Assembly (NCBI GenBank): GCA_013152545.1
Contig: JAADGF010000048.1
Location: forward strand, 1 to 48,538
Source: Gammaproteobacteria bacterium
GTDB lineage: Bacteria > Pseudomonadota > Gammaproteobacteria > SZUA-152
Length of the DNA stretch: 48,538 bases
Reading direction: 5' to 3'
The position numbers and the translations under genes are program-made. Positions 28,088-38,201 of the stretch are shown here, in pieces. Below the pieces are notes generated by a model. It was not told the origin of the DNA and made no database searches. It saw nothing but the letters and a program-made list of their open reading frames with translations. Within the stretch, counting starts at the first letter, position 1. Each line of letters begins with the position of its first letter.

Positions 28088-29056
28088 TGATATTTACTCT
28101 TCAGATAATAACGTCGAAAAAATTGAACAAATTCACGTTAACATAAAATTTGAATAATTAACATTTAGCTGCATTTGGCTTTTCATGCAGCGTTAAGTAT
28201 CTTTACTGCTGTTAGCTGATGGGTAATGAATAAATAATCAGTTATATACCCATAGCGATTGAGACCTAACTGCACGCCCTATTAACCCCATGGCGACGTT
28301 AAAATGCTTTCAATAGATGTGACTATTCCGCGCCATTTTGCCTGGCCATGAAATCAATATGACACACATTTAGACCTAAACCCCAAACACTATGAGTATA
28401 TAATTTTATGCTGGTACTATTCATCGATTATAAAGCACAAACACCTGTTTGCAGTGATGGGTGTCAACAACACGCTCTGAGTAAAAATTATAGCTCTAAA
28501 TATTAAATGTCTGTAAAGAAGTATTGGGAGCCAGTTTAAGCACATAAAATAACCGCATAGCACGATTCAACTGACATTTGAGAGAGGCGTTATATTCAGT
28601 ATGGCAAATACATCCAACGCAATTAGAATTTCGACGTTATTACGCACCCAATTGTAGATCGATCAAGCTACACCTGAATATTAAATTTTTTTCGATCTTT
28701 TTGCGCCTTTATAAACAAATCAATACCGGGAAAAAATATCAGTAGCAAGACTCGGCCATAATCACTGTTTCTGATAAAATACGTTCGCTTTGTTAGCAAC
28801 ATTCATAACCTGCATACCTTTTATTTCATACTCTCAAATATTTAAAAAAATTAAATGGAACCTTTTTTTGACATTGAACGTTCTTTAAACGTGTATTTAC
28901 GGAAATTTGTTCGCGGCAGGGGTTTTGATATTAACTTTTTAAATAGCAAACAATATTAATATCAATCGGTTATATGGTACTCAATGATTTAAAGAGACTG
29001 TCGTCGCATTCAAGCACAAACCGTAAGCTAATATTATATTCAATGAGGGAAATAGT
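28088..29056. other. Long intergenic region, no gene seen
   Basis: A 969-bp AT-rich divergent region between the glycine-zipper gene and the beta-propeller gene. I see no supported ORF, RNA gene or repeat. A GAGG ribosome site stands before 29057. Its length suggests complex regulation or a decayed gene. Confidence 0.45.
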
Positions 29057-31387
29057 ATGTTGTTGAGAAAAAAAGCAGCTTTTATGACATGGCACAAATG
29101 GCTGGGATTGATCATTTTATTATTAATAGTACCCGCCTGTTCGGACAATAATTCCGACCCCATAAATTTGGACCCTGCGTCGGAAAAACAAATACAACGT
29201 GTTCCGTTAGCCTCACTGCAACTGCAACAGGTTAACGATTGCGATGAATTAAAAAATTATATATCCACGTCATTAATCAAACGCTATACGTCAATCCCAC
29301 GTTACAGTTATTACAGTTGTTCTTCAAGTGATGGCATACCGGAACCGACCTTTCCCCGCATTGGTGACGAAGCCAGCTTATCCGGTGACACGTCCAGTGA
29401 CGCCCCAAACACACCCGACGATGTTTCTGATACGAACAACCAAGTGGCAGGGGTCAACGAAGGCGATATCGTGAAAACAGACTTGCAAGGCAACATGTAC
29501 ATTCTAAGTGGCCGCCACTTTATTGTTGCCAACGGATTTCCCCCTCACGACTTAAGCACACTGGCTAAAATCGATTTAGGCGCACACGGCTTAAATCTCT
29601 TCCTCGACAAAGAAAATCAACGGGTGACTATATTAGCCCGGAATGATGACCCGTTTTACATTACCAACACACCCTCAACAACGGATGAAAGTCTTGCTGA
29701 GATTTATCCAAAACCTGGCTATGATTACACCACCGCCATTTTTTATGATGTTTCCACCCCAAATGAGCCTAAAGTCATTGATCAAATTCAAATGCGCGGT
29801 TATTTTCGAGAAGGACGTCGGATTGAAAATCGGCTGCACTTGGTGTCCAGCTATTATTTACAGACTACTGCACTGGAGACAGACCCAGAATTTATCGACT
29901 TGCAGCAAAAATTCATCAATGCAGTAGACACCGTTAAATGCGACACACCCAATGGCGGTGTCGAAAATAATCCCAATGTAATACAAGCGCAAAAAAATCT
30001 CAGCGCAAAAATTAAAAATAGTATTAATGCCATTGATCCCGCAAAGTACTTGCCGGATGCCAATCGCATCACTGGCGGTACCTCCAAGCCCATCCCGTAT
30101 CTCGCTTGCAATGACATTCGACATCCTGAAGTAAACATGAACCTTGGATTACAGATTATAACCAGCATAGATACTGATGGGACTAATCTGGCCGCCACTG
30201 GCATTATTAACAACAGCCATATTGTCTATGCCAGCAAAAACAATCTCTATCTCGCTGAAAACAGTCAGAATTGGTGGTGGATACTCGCCAACAATGAATG
30301 GCCAACGTCCCAGTCGGCCATCTATAAATTTGCCATTTCAAAGAATGCCCCAAATTATGTGGCCACAGGCCGTGTAGACGGCTACATTAACAATCAATTT
30401 AGCTTGAGTGAGCACGAACATGACGGCAAACACGTATTGCGCGTTGCGACTACGCAAGATGATTTTTTACGCATCGACGACGGCGGCATCCCTAACTGGC
30501 AACGCGTGCAAACAAATCATTTGTCCGTGCTGGACGACGATGGCACTGGCCAACTCAATATTGTAGGAGAAGTCCGTAATTTTGCACCCAATGAGAATAT
30601 TCGCAGCGCGCGCTTTATGGGTAATCGTGGTTTTGTCGTTACATTTCGTAACGTTGACCCTTTATTTACCTTTGACCTGAGCAACCCGACGTCCCCTACA
30701 CTGCTGGGTGAACTCACCATCCCTGGCTTCAGTACCTACATGCACCCATATGATGAAAACCATCTTATTACTATTGGTCGAGCCGGTGGTGAAGGTGGCA
30801 TCGGTGTCGGAAATGGTATGCAGTTGCAATTGGTGGATGTTAGCGACATGAGCGAACCAACGGTAATCCACAAATTCACACCCGCTGCGCCCCAAAACTG
30901 GTCGTGGAGTACCGCCGAGTATGACCACAAAGCATTTACTTTTTACAAACCGGCCAATTTATTAGCCATCCCTCTGCAAATTTCACCCAACTATTCCAGA
31001 CAATATTTTAGCGGCGTTGTGGCTTACGAAATCACATTAGCATCCGGCTTTAAAGAGTTAGGCAGAGTAGATCATTCTGATTTGGCTTTTGATTATTATT
31101 GCCAGAATGATTCACCATTGGTTTACCCTTATACAGAGGATTGCAATACTGGATGGTACTTTCAATGGGCGGCACCACGGCGCTCAGTGGTAATGACTGA
31201 TGCTGAAAACGTTTATCTGTATACAGTCTCAGACATGGGATTAAAAGCGTCTTCCACCAACGATTTATCAACCACACTGGGAAGCATCGTTTTCCCGCCA
31301 CAACCCTACCCTTGGTGGTATTACGGTTACGGTGGTAGCGTTACAGATCAGACCACCGACACCATGCGTGGAGCAAGTGCCAACTGA
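29057..31387 (+). CDS. Secreted beta-propeller domain lipoprotein
   Basis: A 776-residue protein. An N-terminal hydrophobic segment ends in lipobox VPAC (Cys about 28). An acidic, Ser/Asp-rich linker leads to NQVAGVNEGDIVKTD, the entry motif of the PF09826 beta-propeller family, and then repeated beta-rich blades (MYILSGRHFIVAN, RIENRLHLVSSYY, ARFMGNRGFVVTFRNVDPLF, LSNPTSPTLLGELTIPGF, MHPYDENHLITIGR). It probably sits at the cell surface or in the periplasm; no catalytic motif is recognised. A sigma/anti-sigma pair and a TPR-barrel protein follow in the same direction after strong terminators. Confidence 0.87.
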   Translation: MLLRKKAAFMTWHKWLGLIILLLIVPACSDNNSDPINLDPASEKQIQRVPLASLQLQQVNDCDELKNYISTSLIKRYTSIPRYSYYSCSSSDGIPEPTFPRIGDEASLSGDTSSDAPNTPDDVSDTNNQVAGVNEGDIVKTDLQGNMYILSGRHFIVANGFPPHDLSTLAKIDLGAHGLNLFLDKENQRVTILARNDDPFYITNTPSTTDESLAEIYPKPGYDYTTAIFYDVSTPNEPKVIDQIQMRGYFREGRRIENRLHLVSSYYLQTTALETDPEFIDLQQKFINAVDTVKCDTPNGGVENNPNVIQAQKNLSAKIKNSINAIDPAKYLPDANRITGGTSKPIPYLACNDIRHPEVNMNLGLQIITSIDTDGTNLAATGIINNSHIVYASKNNLYLAENSQNWWWILANNEWPTSQSAIYKFAISKNAPNYVATGRVDGYINNQFSLSEHEHDGKHVLRVATTQDDFLRIDDGGIPNWQRVQTNHLSVLDDDGTGQLNIVGEVRNFAPNENIRSARFMGNRGFVVTFRNVDPLFTFDLSNPTSPTLLGELTIPGFSTYMHPYDENHLITIGRAGGEGGIGVGNGMQLQLVDVSDMSEPTVIHKFTPAAPQNWSWSTAEYDHKAFTFYKPANLLAIPLQISPNYSRQYFSGVVAYEITLASGFKELGRVDHSDLAFDYYCQNDSPLVYPYTEDCNTGWYFQWAAPRRSVVMTDAENVYLYTVSDMGLKASSTNDLSTTLGSIVFPPQPYPWWYYGYGGSVTDQTTDTMRGASAN

Positions 31388-31406
31388 AATACTAACGTAG
31401 AGAGAT

Positions 31407-31430
31407 CGTGCTTTGAAAGAGCACGGTTTC
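31407..31430 (+). terminator. Terminator 1 after the beta-propeller gene
   Basis: CGTGCT pairs with AGCACG around a 7-nt loop and is followed by GTTTCTTT. It is the first of two tandem hairpins. Confidence 0.7.
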
Positions 31431-31439
31431 TTTAAAACC

Positions 31440-31474
31440 AAACGATGCCCCAACTTAAAGTTGGGGCATCGTTT
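31440..31474. terminator. Perfect 16-bp-stem hairpin (terminator 2)
   Basis: AAACGATGCCCCAACT is exactly inverted around a TAA loop. The strong symmetric stem sits between the beta-propeller gene and the ECF sigma gene. It lacks a long T-run beyond the stem, so it may also be an RNA-processing or stabilising element. Confidence 0.7.
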
Positions 31475-31575
31475 GCATTAACCGCTGTTTTTTCGCAAGC
31501 GTTATGCCATGCCTTACTTTTAATGCTATTGTAGCAGTATCGCCTGTATACCATCGTGGTTACCTAAATCGAATA

Positions 31576-32148
31576 ATGCCATCAATGGATTTCGAACAAT
31601 TCCTGAAAAATCACCTCAATGAGATGTTTTCCTTTGCTTATCGTTTATGTGGCAACCGCGAAGCAGCAGAAGACCTGGTTCAGGATTTATTTATAAATCT
31701 CAGCCAAAAAGACATCGACACCGCGCTCATCAGAAACCCACGAGCCTGGCTGGCCACAATACTATATCGTATGTTTATCAATCAATGGCGTCAGGAAAAA
31801 CGCTCACCAGTGATCCCAGGCGACGATGCAAACAATTATACACCTAATCACTCAATTGAAAATGCCGTCTCAAGTGACCTTGGACCTGAAGAGCACGCCC
31901 AAGCAACCCAGGAACAACACCGAATTGCAGCGGCATTAAATAAATTAAACCATATCCATAAGCACGTACTGATTATGCATGATATGCAAGACTACACGCT
32001 GGTTGAAATTGAGCAAATTAGCGGTGTTCCCATTGGCACACTAAAATCGAGATTACACAGGGCACGGGAAAATCTACAAAAAACACTACAAAAATTGGAA
32101 CCCATTTTGCCTGTTATACGTACTTATACCAGGAGCAAAGCGAAATGA
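31576..32148 (+). CDS. ECF-type sigma-70 factor
   Basis: About 190 residues with sigma region 2 (FAYRLCGNREAAEDLVQDLF, the DLVQD -10 contact motif) and region 4 (LNKLNHIHKHVLIMHDMQDY; LVEIEQISGVPIGTLKSRLH helix-turn-helix). There are no regions 1 or 3, as expected for ECF factors. Start ATG 31576 or 31585 is likely; the frame opens at 31504 but the extra N-terminus is not sigma-like. It overlaps the next gene by 4 bp (ATGA), and that gene encodes a zinc-finger anti-sigma, so this is a classical sigma/anti-sigma pair. Targets may include the neighbouring surface-protein genes. Confidence 0.9.
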   Translation: MPSMDFEQFLKNHLNEMFSFAYRLCGNREAAEDLVQDLFINLSQKDIDTALIRNPRAWLATILYRMFINQWRQEKRSPVIPGDDANNYTPNHSIENAVSSDLGPEEHAQATQEQHRIAAALNKLNHIHKHVLIMHDMQDYTLVEIEQISGVPIGTLKSRLHRARENLQKTLQKLEPILPVIRTYTRSKAK

Positions 32149-32801
32149 CATTAAAATCATTCTTCACCTGCAAAGATACTCACGAGCAGTTAGACGCCTA
32201 TTTGGACAGCGATTTAACAGCCACTGAATCCTGCGGCATTAAACAGCACCTGCAACACTGTAACACCTGCAATGCTTTGTTTACACAACGCCAGCAGTTA
32301 GTCCATGCAATGAATACGATGCCTGACATATCGACACCAACGTATTTATCACGGCGCATTCTTGAAACCAGAGCAGCAAAACAACGTCAAAAAGTCATCT
32401 GGTTTTCCGCTGGTATCGCCAGCACATTGGCTGCCAGCATTTTAGTCTTTGTCGTCACGCTGATACTCAAACCAGTAGACTCATCAATACAAACAATGAA
32501 CGCTGTTGTCGCCAGCTTACATGAAATCCAAAACATCAACGTTGTCGTACATTCTGACCGGGTACTGGAAAATGTTAGATTCTCGGTGGTTATGCCAAGC
32601 AACATTCAGTTAAAAGGTTATTCAGGTTTGCACGAATTAGCCTGGAATGGCAAACTCACAAAAGGCGATAATTTGTTATCGTTACCGGTGATTGCCCGTG
32701 ATGCCACGCCAGGCATACTGGTGATGCGAGTACAACACCAGGGAGCTGAAAAAGAGTATCGTATCAATGTCGATATTGACCGTCGTGGGCATTTATCCTA
32801 A
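32145..32801 (+). CDS. Zinc-finger (zf-HC2) anti-sigma factor
   Basis: A 218-residue single-pass membrane protein. The N-terminal zinc-binding anti-sigma domain has H35-x3-C39-x2-C42 (HLQHCNTC), a transmembrane helix follows at about 84-108, and a periplasmic domain of about 105 residues (VLENVRFSVVMPSNIQLKGY; LLSLPVIARDATPGILVM) completes it. The periplasmic part resembles a beta-sandwich sensor. It would hold the upstream ECF sigma at the membrane until an envelope signal arrives. The start overlaps the sigma stop. Confidence 0.9.
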   Translation: MTLKSFFTCKDTHEQLDAYLDSDLTATESCGIKQHLQHCNTCNALFTQRQQLVHAMNTMPDISTPTYLSRRILETRAAKQRQKVIWFSAGIASTLAASILVFVVTLILKPVDSSIQTMNAVVASLHEIQNINVVVHSDRVLENVRFSVVMPSNIQLKGYSGLHELAWNGKLTKGDNLLSLPVIARDATPGILVMRVQHQGAEKEYRINVDIDRRGHLS

Positions 32802-32884
32802 ATAATGCTTCATCTCGATTTTGAAACCGTTGTGGCGCTCTGGACTGTTGCAGTGTCTGGATGCGATAATGTCTTAAGGGAACA

Positions 32885-33190
32885 ATGAATCGATTTATTT
32901 TACAATTTGCTGCCATATTTTGTTTATACTTAGCGCTGAGTCCGCTTGTGTTGGCACAGGCGTCATCGAATAACCTGGACAATATTACCATTCGTGTTAT
33001 AGGTCTTGATGAAGTACCCACGTCTTCAATGCAAATAATTGAGTTACCTGAACCCGACCTTGGCGAAATGAACGATATTAACGAAGAAGTCGCAAACAAT
33101 CCCGGTATAAACGATGGCATGGATACAATTACTGACGGGCCAGAATTAAACACCGGCGCCCCAGACGAAAACACATCTGTTCCACAATAA
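32885..33190 (+). CDS. Small secreted protein, unknown
   Basis: A 101-residue protein with a clear signal peptide (FAAIFCLYLALSPLVLAQA) and an acidic, low-complexity mature region rich in Asp, Glu, Asn and Pro (LPEPDLGEMNDINEEVANNP). I recognise no family. It lies between the anti-sigma gene and the TPR-barrel gene and is probably co-transcribed with them. It may be an accessory periplasmic or secreted factor, but nothing in the sequence shows its role. Confidence 0.65.
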   Translation: MNRFILQFAAIFCLYLALSPLVLAQASSNNLDNITIRVIGLDEVPTSSMQIIELPEPDLGEMNDINEEVANNPGINDGMDTITDGPELNTGAPDENTSVPQ

Positions 33191-33218
33191 AACAACGTCA
33201 AAAAACAACCACTCCTAA

Positions 33219-34544
33219 GTGAATCGTTACAACAAAAACATCATCTCAGGGTTAACGCTACATGTAATATTTCGGCTCTTAATGACAGGATTGCTTATAT
33301 ACTCAAGCACTGGCCTAGCAGCTCAGACTCAACAAGCCGAATGGCTGTTTAATCAAGGTATCAACGCTTTTAACGAGCAAGATTATCAAGCCGCACTGGG
33401 CTATTTTCAACAAGCACAACAACTCGGCCTGACCAACAAACGATTACCCTATAACCTGGGAGTAACGCTTTACAAGCTCAGCGATTATGGCGCAGCCTAT
33501 GATGCCCTTAAAGGTGCGACTAGCGACAACGATCTCGCTGCAATTGCTTATTTTAATATGGGGTTGGCTGCCCTTAAAATGGCCAAAACTGACTTAGCTA
33601 ACGATAATTTTCAGCAATCATATTCCCATGCAAACAACAACGAACAGCGCCAATTGGCGCAACGAATGCTCGAGAAACTGAGCGGATCAAACAACAGCAC
33701 ATCCCGCCACACACCAACAGTCAGTTTAAGCGGCGGGCTGGGCTATAACGACAATGTCACATTAAATGCCACAGACGACGACTTAGTCCGCAAATCCGAA
33801 CAAGGCGATTCGTATTATACACTGTACACCAAACTCAATCAGCCATTCTCTGCATCATTATTCTCTGATGTTACTTTATACACCTTGCAATATATTAATT
33901 TGAATGACTATAACTATACCGCACTCGACGCTGACATAAACTATAAAATACCAATTGCAGCAGCATATCTCACCATTAGCGCCAAAGCACAGTCACTGTT
34001 TCTCGACAACAACCTGTTTCAAAATTTACAACTGGCTCAGCTAGACGTAAACTACAATATAAGCTCAGTATCCACTGTGGCGGCACGCTACCAATTCAGC
34101 AATATCGACGCCACGGCAAGCCCTTATGATCACTTAGCCGGAAATAGACAACGGCTGCGTGTTTTTGGTAAATATTTTCACCGTAAAGACACCATGCAAT
34201 GGTTTTACGAATACGAAACCAATAACCGGGAAGGTAACCGTATTGACAACACAAGGGACAAACGCTTTTCCCCACGTCGAAACAAACTGGGGTTTAAATA
34301 CAATCGGCGTTTAAACCCAGCATTCAATTTTCAGGGAGGATGGCAATACCGGCGTAGCGATTTTTCTGATATCAATCAAACGACTCGAAAAGACACTCGT
34401 ACTCATGCAAATTTACGATTAATCTATCGCCTAAGCAAACAACTATGGATATACGCCGACTACCGTTATTTAGACAATAAATCCAACAACGCGGACTACA
34501 ATTACCAAAGCAACAGGATATCGCTTAATCTTTATTGGAATTAG
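33219..34544 (+). CDS. TPR plus outer-membrane beta-barrel protein
   Basis: About 441 residues: signal peptide (LLIYSSTGLAAQ), TPR repeats at about 38-150 (LFNQGINAFNEQDYQAALGY; YNLGVTLYKLSDYGAAYDAL; YFNMGLAALKMAKTDLANDN), then a long beta-barrel with aromatic-rich strands and a terminal LNLYWN motif of outer-membrane proteins. The layout resembles surface lipoprotein assembly modifier (SLAM)-like or DUF560 proteins. Start GTG 33219 lacks a good ribosome site; ATG 33282 is an alternative that still leaves a signal segment. It is the last gene of the sigma/anti-sigma cluster. Confidence 0.75.
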   Translation: MNRYNKNIISGLTLHVIFRLLMTGLLIYSSTGLAAQTQQAEWLFNQGINAFNEQDYQAALGYFQQAQQLGLTNKRLPYNLGVTLYKLSDYGAAYDALKGATSDNDLAAIAYFNMGLAALKMAKTDLANDNFQQSYSHANNNEQRQLAQRMLEKLSGSNNSTSRHTPTVSLSGGLGYNDNVTLNATDDDLVRKSEQGDSYYTLYTKLNQPFSASLFSDVTLYTLQYINLNDYNYTALDADINYKIPIAAAYLTISAKAQSLFLDNNLFQNLQLAQLDVNYNISSVSTVAARYQFSNIDATASPYDHLAGNRQRLRVFGKYFHRKDTMQWFYEYETNNREGNRIDNTRDKRFSPRRNKLGFKYNRRLNPAFNFQGGWQYRRSDFSDINQTTRKDTRTHANLRLIYRLSKQLWIYADYRYLDNKSNNADYNYQSNRISLNLYWN

Positions 34545-34547
34545 GCT

Positions 34548-34745
34548 CTATAGAGCAATAAGCTGGACAGATTGCGCCGGATATCGTTTCATCTTCAAGG
34601 TTTCCGCCATCCATGGCTCACGCCCCTTACCGACTTCCATATAGGCAAGGCGCAAATGGGCGCACCCCAAAAGGAGACGTCTTTCAGGGCGCATACTCAT
34701 TGCATGTAAGCTTTTGCGCAACACCGAAGACACAAGGATAAACAA
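34548..34745 (-). pseudogene. Possible gene remnant
   Basis: A 65-codon minus frame (containing MRPERRLLLGCAHLRLAYME and ETLKMKRYPAQS) stands out for being GC-richer and having a coding-like texture between two AT-rich genes. I recognise no family and no start signal. It may be a scrap of a lost gene or mere chance. Confidence 0.2.
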
Positions 34746-34864
34746 GCTAAATGTTCAACTTATTTCTTTACAGACCCTTAACACGGTAAACCTAAATTAT
34801 TCGGTTGATAACAGCCTCGAAACAATCCATCACACCCTCACAATCAAATGATTATTTATTGCAC

Positions 34865-35065
34865 ATGAACATACAACTCAACGGTAAACTCAAAAACATT
34901 GACCCTCATTTGACTGCGGCTCAACTCCTAGCCTCCCTGGATCTCACTGGCCAACGCATTGCCATGGAAGTGAATCAGGAAATCGTACCGCGAAGTCAGC
35001 ACGATACCCATCTCTTTAACGAAAATGATAAAGTGGAAATCGTACGCGCCATTGGTGGCGGATAA
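34865..35065 (+). CDS. thiS: Sulfur carrier protein ThiS
   Basis: A 66-residue ubiquitin-fold protein starting MNIQLNGKLK and ending in the obligatory C-terminal diglycine (VRAIGGG). The C-terminal Gly is adenylated and thiocarboxylated and donates sulfur to thiazole synthesis by ThiG, which is encoded next. ATG 34865 matches the family length; the frame extends to 34805 with extra residues that ThiS proteins lack. No TPP riboswitch (THI box) is visible upstream. Confidence 0.94.
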   Translation: MNIQLNGKLKNIDPHLTAAQLLASLDLTGQRIAMEVNQEIVPRSQHDTHLFNENDKVEIVRAIGGG

Positions 35066-35114
35066 AACGCTATTAACGCAACAACAAAGCAAATAAAATT
35101 GCATTTGGATCCAC

Positions 35115-35143
35115 TGCCTTAAAACTGCAATTTGAGGTATAAT
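35115..35143 (+). promoter_or_regulatory. Candidate promoter for thiG
   Basis: A perfect TATAAT (35138-35143) lies about 75 bp before the thiG ATG within the thiS-thiG gap. The -35 position (TGCCTT, 17-bp spacer) is poor. The 151-bp gap suggests thiG-trmB can be transcribed separately from thiS. Confidence 0.45.
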
Positions 35144-35216
35144 CGCGCATCTTGATGCACTTAAAGGTTCTTTAACGAGCTACCTTCATTGAAAATCCAG
35201 CGATTCAGGAATCCAA

Positions 35217-36023
35217 ATGCTAAACTCTGATCCTACACCTACTGTGGATGACACCCTATTCATCGGGGGTCAACATTATCAATCCCGCTTATTGGTTGGA
35301 ACCGGTAAATATAAAGACCTTTATCAAGCCAAACAGGCCATTGATGCCAGTGGCGCGGAAATCATCACCATGGCGGTACGCCGGACCAATATCGGCCAGC
35401 ATCAAAACGAAGCCAACTTACTGGAGATTTTATCCCCAAAGGACTACACCTACTTGCCCAATACGGCGGGCTGTTACAGTGCAGAGGAAGCCATTCGTAC
35501 CTGTCGCTTAGCCCGTGAATTATTGGATGGCCATAACCTGGTAAAATTGGAAGTGCTCGGTGACGAAAAAACCCTGTTTCCTGATGTTGTTCAGACACTT
35601 AAAGCCGCTGAAACGCTCATTCGCGATGGCTTTCAAGTCATGGTCTATACCAATGATGATCCTGTTGTCGCCAAACACCTGGAAGAAATTGGTTGTGTGG
35701 CAGTAATGCCACTCGCCGCCCCCATTGGCTCTGGCCTGGGGATACGCAACCCATACAATATTGCAACAATCGTCGAAAATGCGAGCGTTCCGGTTTTAGT
35801 GGATGCTGGCGTTGGCACTGCATCAGATGCTGCCGTTGCCATGGAACTAGGCTGTGACGGCTTGCTAATGCAAACCGCCATTGCAGGCGCACAAAACCCG
35901 GTACTGATGGCCAGTGCCATGAAAAAAGCCGTTGAAGCCGGTCGTGAAGCTTTTGTTGCCGGTAGAATACCTCGCAAACGTTATGCCAGCGCCTCTTCCC
36001 CCATTGACGGTACATTTTTTTAG
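35217..36023 (+). CDS. thiG: Thiazole synthase ThiG
   Basis: A 268-residue TIM-barrel enzyme that forms the thiazole phosphate ring of thiamine from deoxyxylulose phosphate, dehydroglycine and ThiS-thiocarboxylate. Visible hallmarks are [44 protein letters not shown] (catalytic Lys region), [13 protein letters not shown] and [23 protein letters not shown] lies five bases before the ATG. thiS precedes it and trmB follows, a common gammaproteobacterial arrangement. Confidence 0.97.
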   Translation: MLNSDPTPTVDDTLFIGGQHYQSRLLVGTGKYKDLYQAKQAIDASGAEIITMAVRRTNIGQHQNEANLLEILSPKDYTYLPNTAGCYSAEEAIRTCRLARELLDGHNLVKLEVLGDEKTLFPDVVQTLKAAETLIRDGFQVMVYTNDDPVVAKHLEEIGCVAVMPLAAPIGSGLGIRNPYNIATIVENASVPVLVDAGVGTASDAAVAMELGCDGLLMQTAIAGAQNPVLMASAMKKAVEAGREAFVAGRIPRKRYASASSPIDGTFF

Positions 36024-36050
36024 ATCGAACGGGCTACATAATGTTGTCTC

Positions 36051-36752
36051 ATGGGCAGTAACTCCTCCAGCCACGAAACAAACACCAGGCGGCAGTTTAA
36101 TCGAAAGATTCGCAGCTTTGTGCGCCGCGAAAGCCGCATGAGTAAACGCCAACGGCATGCCTATGAGACCTTAATGCCAACCTTCGGCATTGATGCTACC
36201 GGCCCTGTTATAAATCTGGACTCATTATTTGGCCGCACTGGCATAACCGTACTGGAAATTGGTTTTGGCATGGGTGATAGCCTGGTCCAGATGGCCCGCG
36301 ACCAACCTGATGTAAACTACGTGGGCATTGAGATACACCGACCTGGCATAGGCAGTGTGCTGGCGAATATTAATGAGCACACGATTCATAATATTCGATT
36401 GTTCTGCGCAGATGCCGTTGACGTATTACCGAACAGAATCCCCCTGCAATCATTGGACAGAATCCAAGTGTTTTTCCCTGATCCCTGGCAGAAACAACGT
36501 CATCACAAGCGACGCCTTATTCAAGCCCCCTTTGTGCAGCTGTTAGCCGACAGACTCAAACCACAAGGCATATTGCACATTGCGACAGATTGGCAACACT
36601 ATGCCGACCATATCGACGCCACCATTTCAGCCTCACCTGCATTTTGCACAGCGGGCGATCACATCAAATCAGCCAGGCCCAGCACCAAATTTGAGAATAG
36701 GGGCTTACGTTTAGGGCACGACGTGCGGGATTTATTGTTTCAGAAAATGTAA
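36051..36752 (+). CDS. trmB: tRNA (guanine-N7)-methyltransferase TrmB
   Basis: A 233-residue SAM-dependent enzyme that makes m7G46 in tRNA. Motif I is LEIGFGMGDSL, followed by YVGIEIHRPGIGSVL and the family signature VFFPDPWQKQRHHKRRL, and THE-like residues near the C-terminus (RPSTKFENRGLRLGH). It lies 27 bp after thiG on the same strand and ends at an intrinsic terminator. No ribosome site is obvious at ATG 36051. Confidence 0.96.
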   Translation: MGSNSSSHETNTRRQFNRKIRSFVRRESRMSKRQRHAYETLMPTFGIDATGPVINLDSLFGRTGITVLEIGFGMGDSLVQMARDQPDVNYVGIEIHRPGIGSVLANINEHTIHNIRLFCADAVDVLPNRIPLQSLDRIQVFFPDPWQKQRHHKRRLIQAPFVQLLADRLKPQGILHIATDWQHYADHIDATISASPAFCTAGDHIKSARPSTKFENRGLRLGHDVRDLLFQKM

Positions 36753-36781
36753 AAAAAAGGGGTGTCTCCACCCCTTTTTTT
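36751..36781. terminator. Bidirectional intrinsic terminator after trmB
   Basis: GGGGTG pairs with CACCCC (loop TCTC) with an A-run before and a T-run after. It ends the thiS-thiG-trmB unit and can also stop the convergent fba transcript. Confidence 0.92.
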
Positions 36782-36853
36782 GTAGAATTAAGCCAAGCAC
36801 CTATCGCTACGTACCTAACATCGACCACACGGACTTCAAGTTCAAGGTATCCT

Positions 36854-37891
36854 CTACTTGTAGCGCTTAACCATATCCTGCAATGCGATTGGCTTGATCT
36901 TGGATGCATGGCCAGAACAACCAAAGGCTTCATAACGCGCTTTACAAATATCTTTCATGGCAGCGGTCGATGCCTTGAGGAATTTGCGCGGATCAAAGTT
37001 ACTTTTATTCTCTGATAAAAATTTGCGTACCGCGCCAGTGGATGCCATACGTAAATCAGTATCGATATTCACTTTACGCACGCCATGTTTAATTCCTTCT
37101 TGAATTTCCGCAACAGGCACACCATAAGTCTCGCCCATATCACCACCATATTCATTGATAACCTTTAACCAATCCTGAGGAACCGATGATGAACCGTGCA
37201 TTACTAAGTGCGTATTAGGTATTACCGCATGAATTTCTTTAATGCGTGCGATCGCCAGAATATCGCCGGTGGGCGGACGGGTAAATTTATAGGCGCCATG
37301 ACTGGTGCCAATTGCAATAGCCAGTGCATCCACACCGGTTTTTGTCACAAAATCCTTCGCTTCTTCAGGATTGGTGAGCAATTGATCATGAGACAACTTA
37401 CCTTCCGCACCGGACCCATCTTCCTCAGCCGCCATGCCGGTTTCCAAAGAACCCAGACAGCCTAGCTCTCCCTCAACAGAAACACCACCTGCATGTGCCA
37501 TTTTCACTACCTCGGTGGTAGTGGCCACATTGTAATCATAACTGGACGGCGTTTTCATATCGGCCATTAATGAACCATCCATCATTACTGAGCTAAATCC
37601 TGATTGGATGGATCGCAGGCATACTGCCGGCTCTGAACCATGATCCTGGTGCATCACGATTGGAATATGAGGATATTGTTCCACTGCTGCTGATATCAAG
37701 TGACGTAAAAAAGGCTCGCCCGCATAAGATCGTGCACCAGCGGAACCTTGCATAATAACAGGGCTGTCACATTCATCAGCAGCCTGCATGATGGCATGGA
37801 CCTGCTCCATATTGTTAACATTAAACGCAGGCATACCGAACTCATGTTCTGCTGCATAATCTAATAATTGGCGTAAAGATATTAGTGCCAT
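36854..37891 (-). CDS. fba: Class II fructose-bisphosphate aldolase
   Basis: A 345-residue zinc aldolase (type B, CbbA/FbaA-like) splitting fructose 1,6-bisphosphate into GAP and DHAP, or the reverse in gluconeogenesis. Seen: [23 protein letters not shown] with zinc ligands His/Asp, [35 protein letters not shown], and [11 protein letters not shown] near the C-terminus. A GGGGAG ribosome site precedes the ATG. It is the last gene of the tkt-gap-pgk-pyk-fba cluster, 305 bp after pyk, with AT-rich DNA between them that shows no gene. Confidence 0.97.
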   Translation of the reverse strand: MALISLRQLLDYAAEHEFGMPAFNVNNMEQVHAIMQAADECDSPVIMQGSAGARSYAGEPFLRHLISAAVEQYPHIPIVMHQDHGSEPAVCLRSIQSGFSSVMMDGSLMADMKTPSSYDYNVATTTEVVKMAHAGGVSVEGELGCLGSLETGMAAEEDGSGAEGKLSHDQLLTNPEEAKDFVTKTGVDALAIAIGTSHGAYKFTRPPTGDILAIARIKEIHAVIPNTHLVMHGSSSVPQDWLKVINEYGGDMGETYGVPVAEIQEGIKHGVRKVNIDTDLRMASTGAVRKFLSENKSNFDPRKFLKASTAAMKDICKARYEAFGCSGHASKIKPIALQDMVKRYK

Positions 37892-38183
37892 GGTTGCTCT
37901 CCCCTGTCTTTCATGGTTACGTCCTGCGCAACAAAATTAAAAAAATTAAAATAAAAACTAAATTAAAAAAACCAACAATGTTTCTGTAGACAGATATCGA
38001 TCGATGGACGACATTTCCAAAATATTTTGTAAATTGTCTCTCTCATCAAAGAATATGTCTATTCGATAACTAGAACCTGCAAAAAAATAACGTGTAACAT
38101 TTTGCTTGTCTATCCTTCCGTTTTCAGCGTTGCGGAAAAGATTACAAACAACGACAACGAGTATGCGCCCTGGAAGAAGTGCC

Positions 38184-38201
38184 CTTAGGGTGCGCCCTAA
38201 G
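38184..38201 (-). terminator. Hairpin overlapping the pyk stop
   Basis: CTTAGGG and CCCTAAG form a perfect 7-bp stem with a TGCG loop covering the pyk TAG. No T-run follows. It may attenuate or stabilise the transcript between pyk and fba. Confidence 0.4.

Noticed and set aside
29854-30213. Minus-strand ORFs inside the beta-propeller gene
   Set aside because: They lack start signals and family features and lie opposite a clear lipoprotein gene.
34548-34864. Possible TPP riboswitch before thiS
   Set aside because: No THI-box core (CTGAGA and partner) or matching stems could be found.
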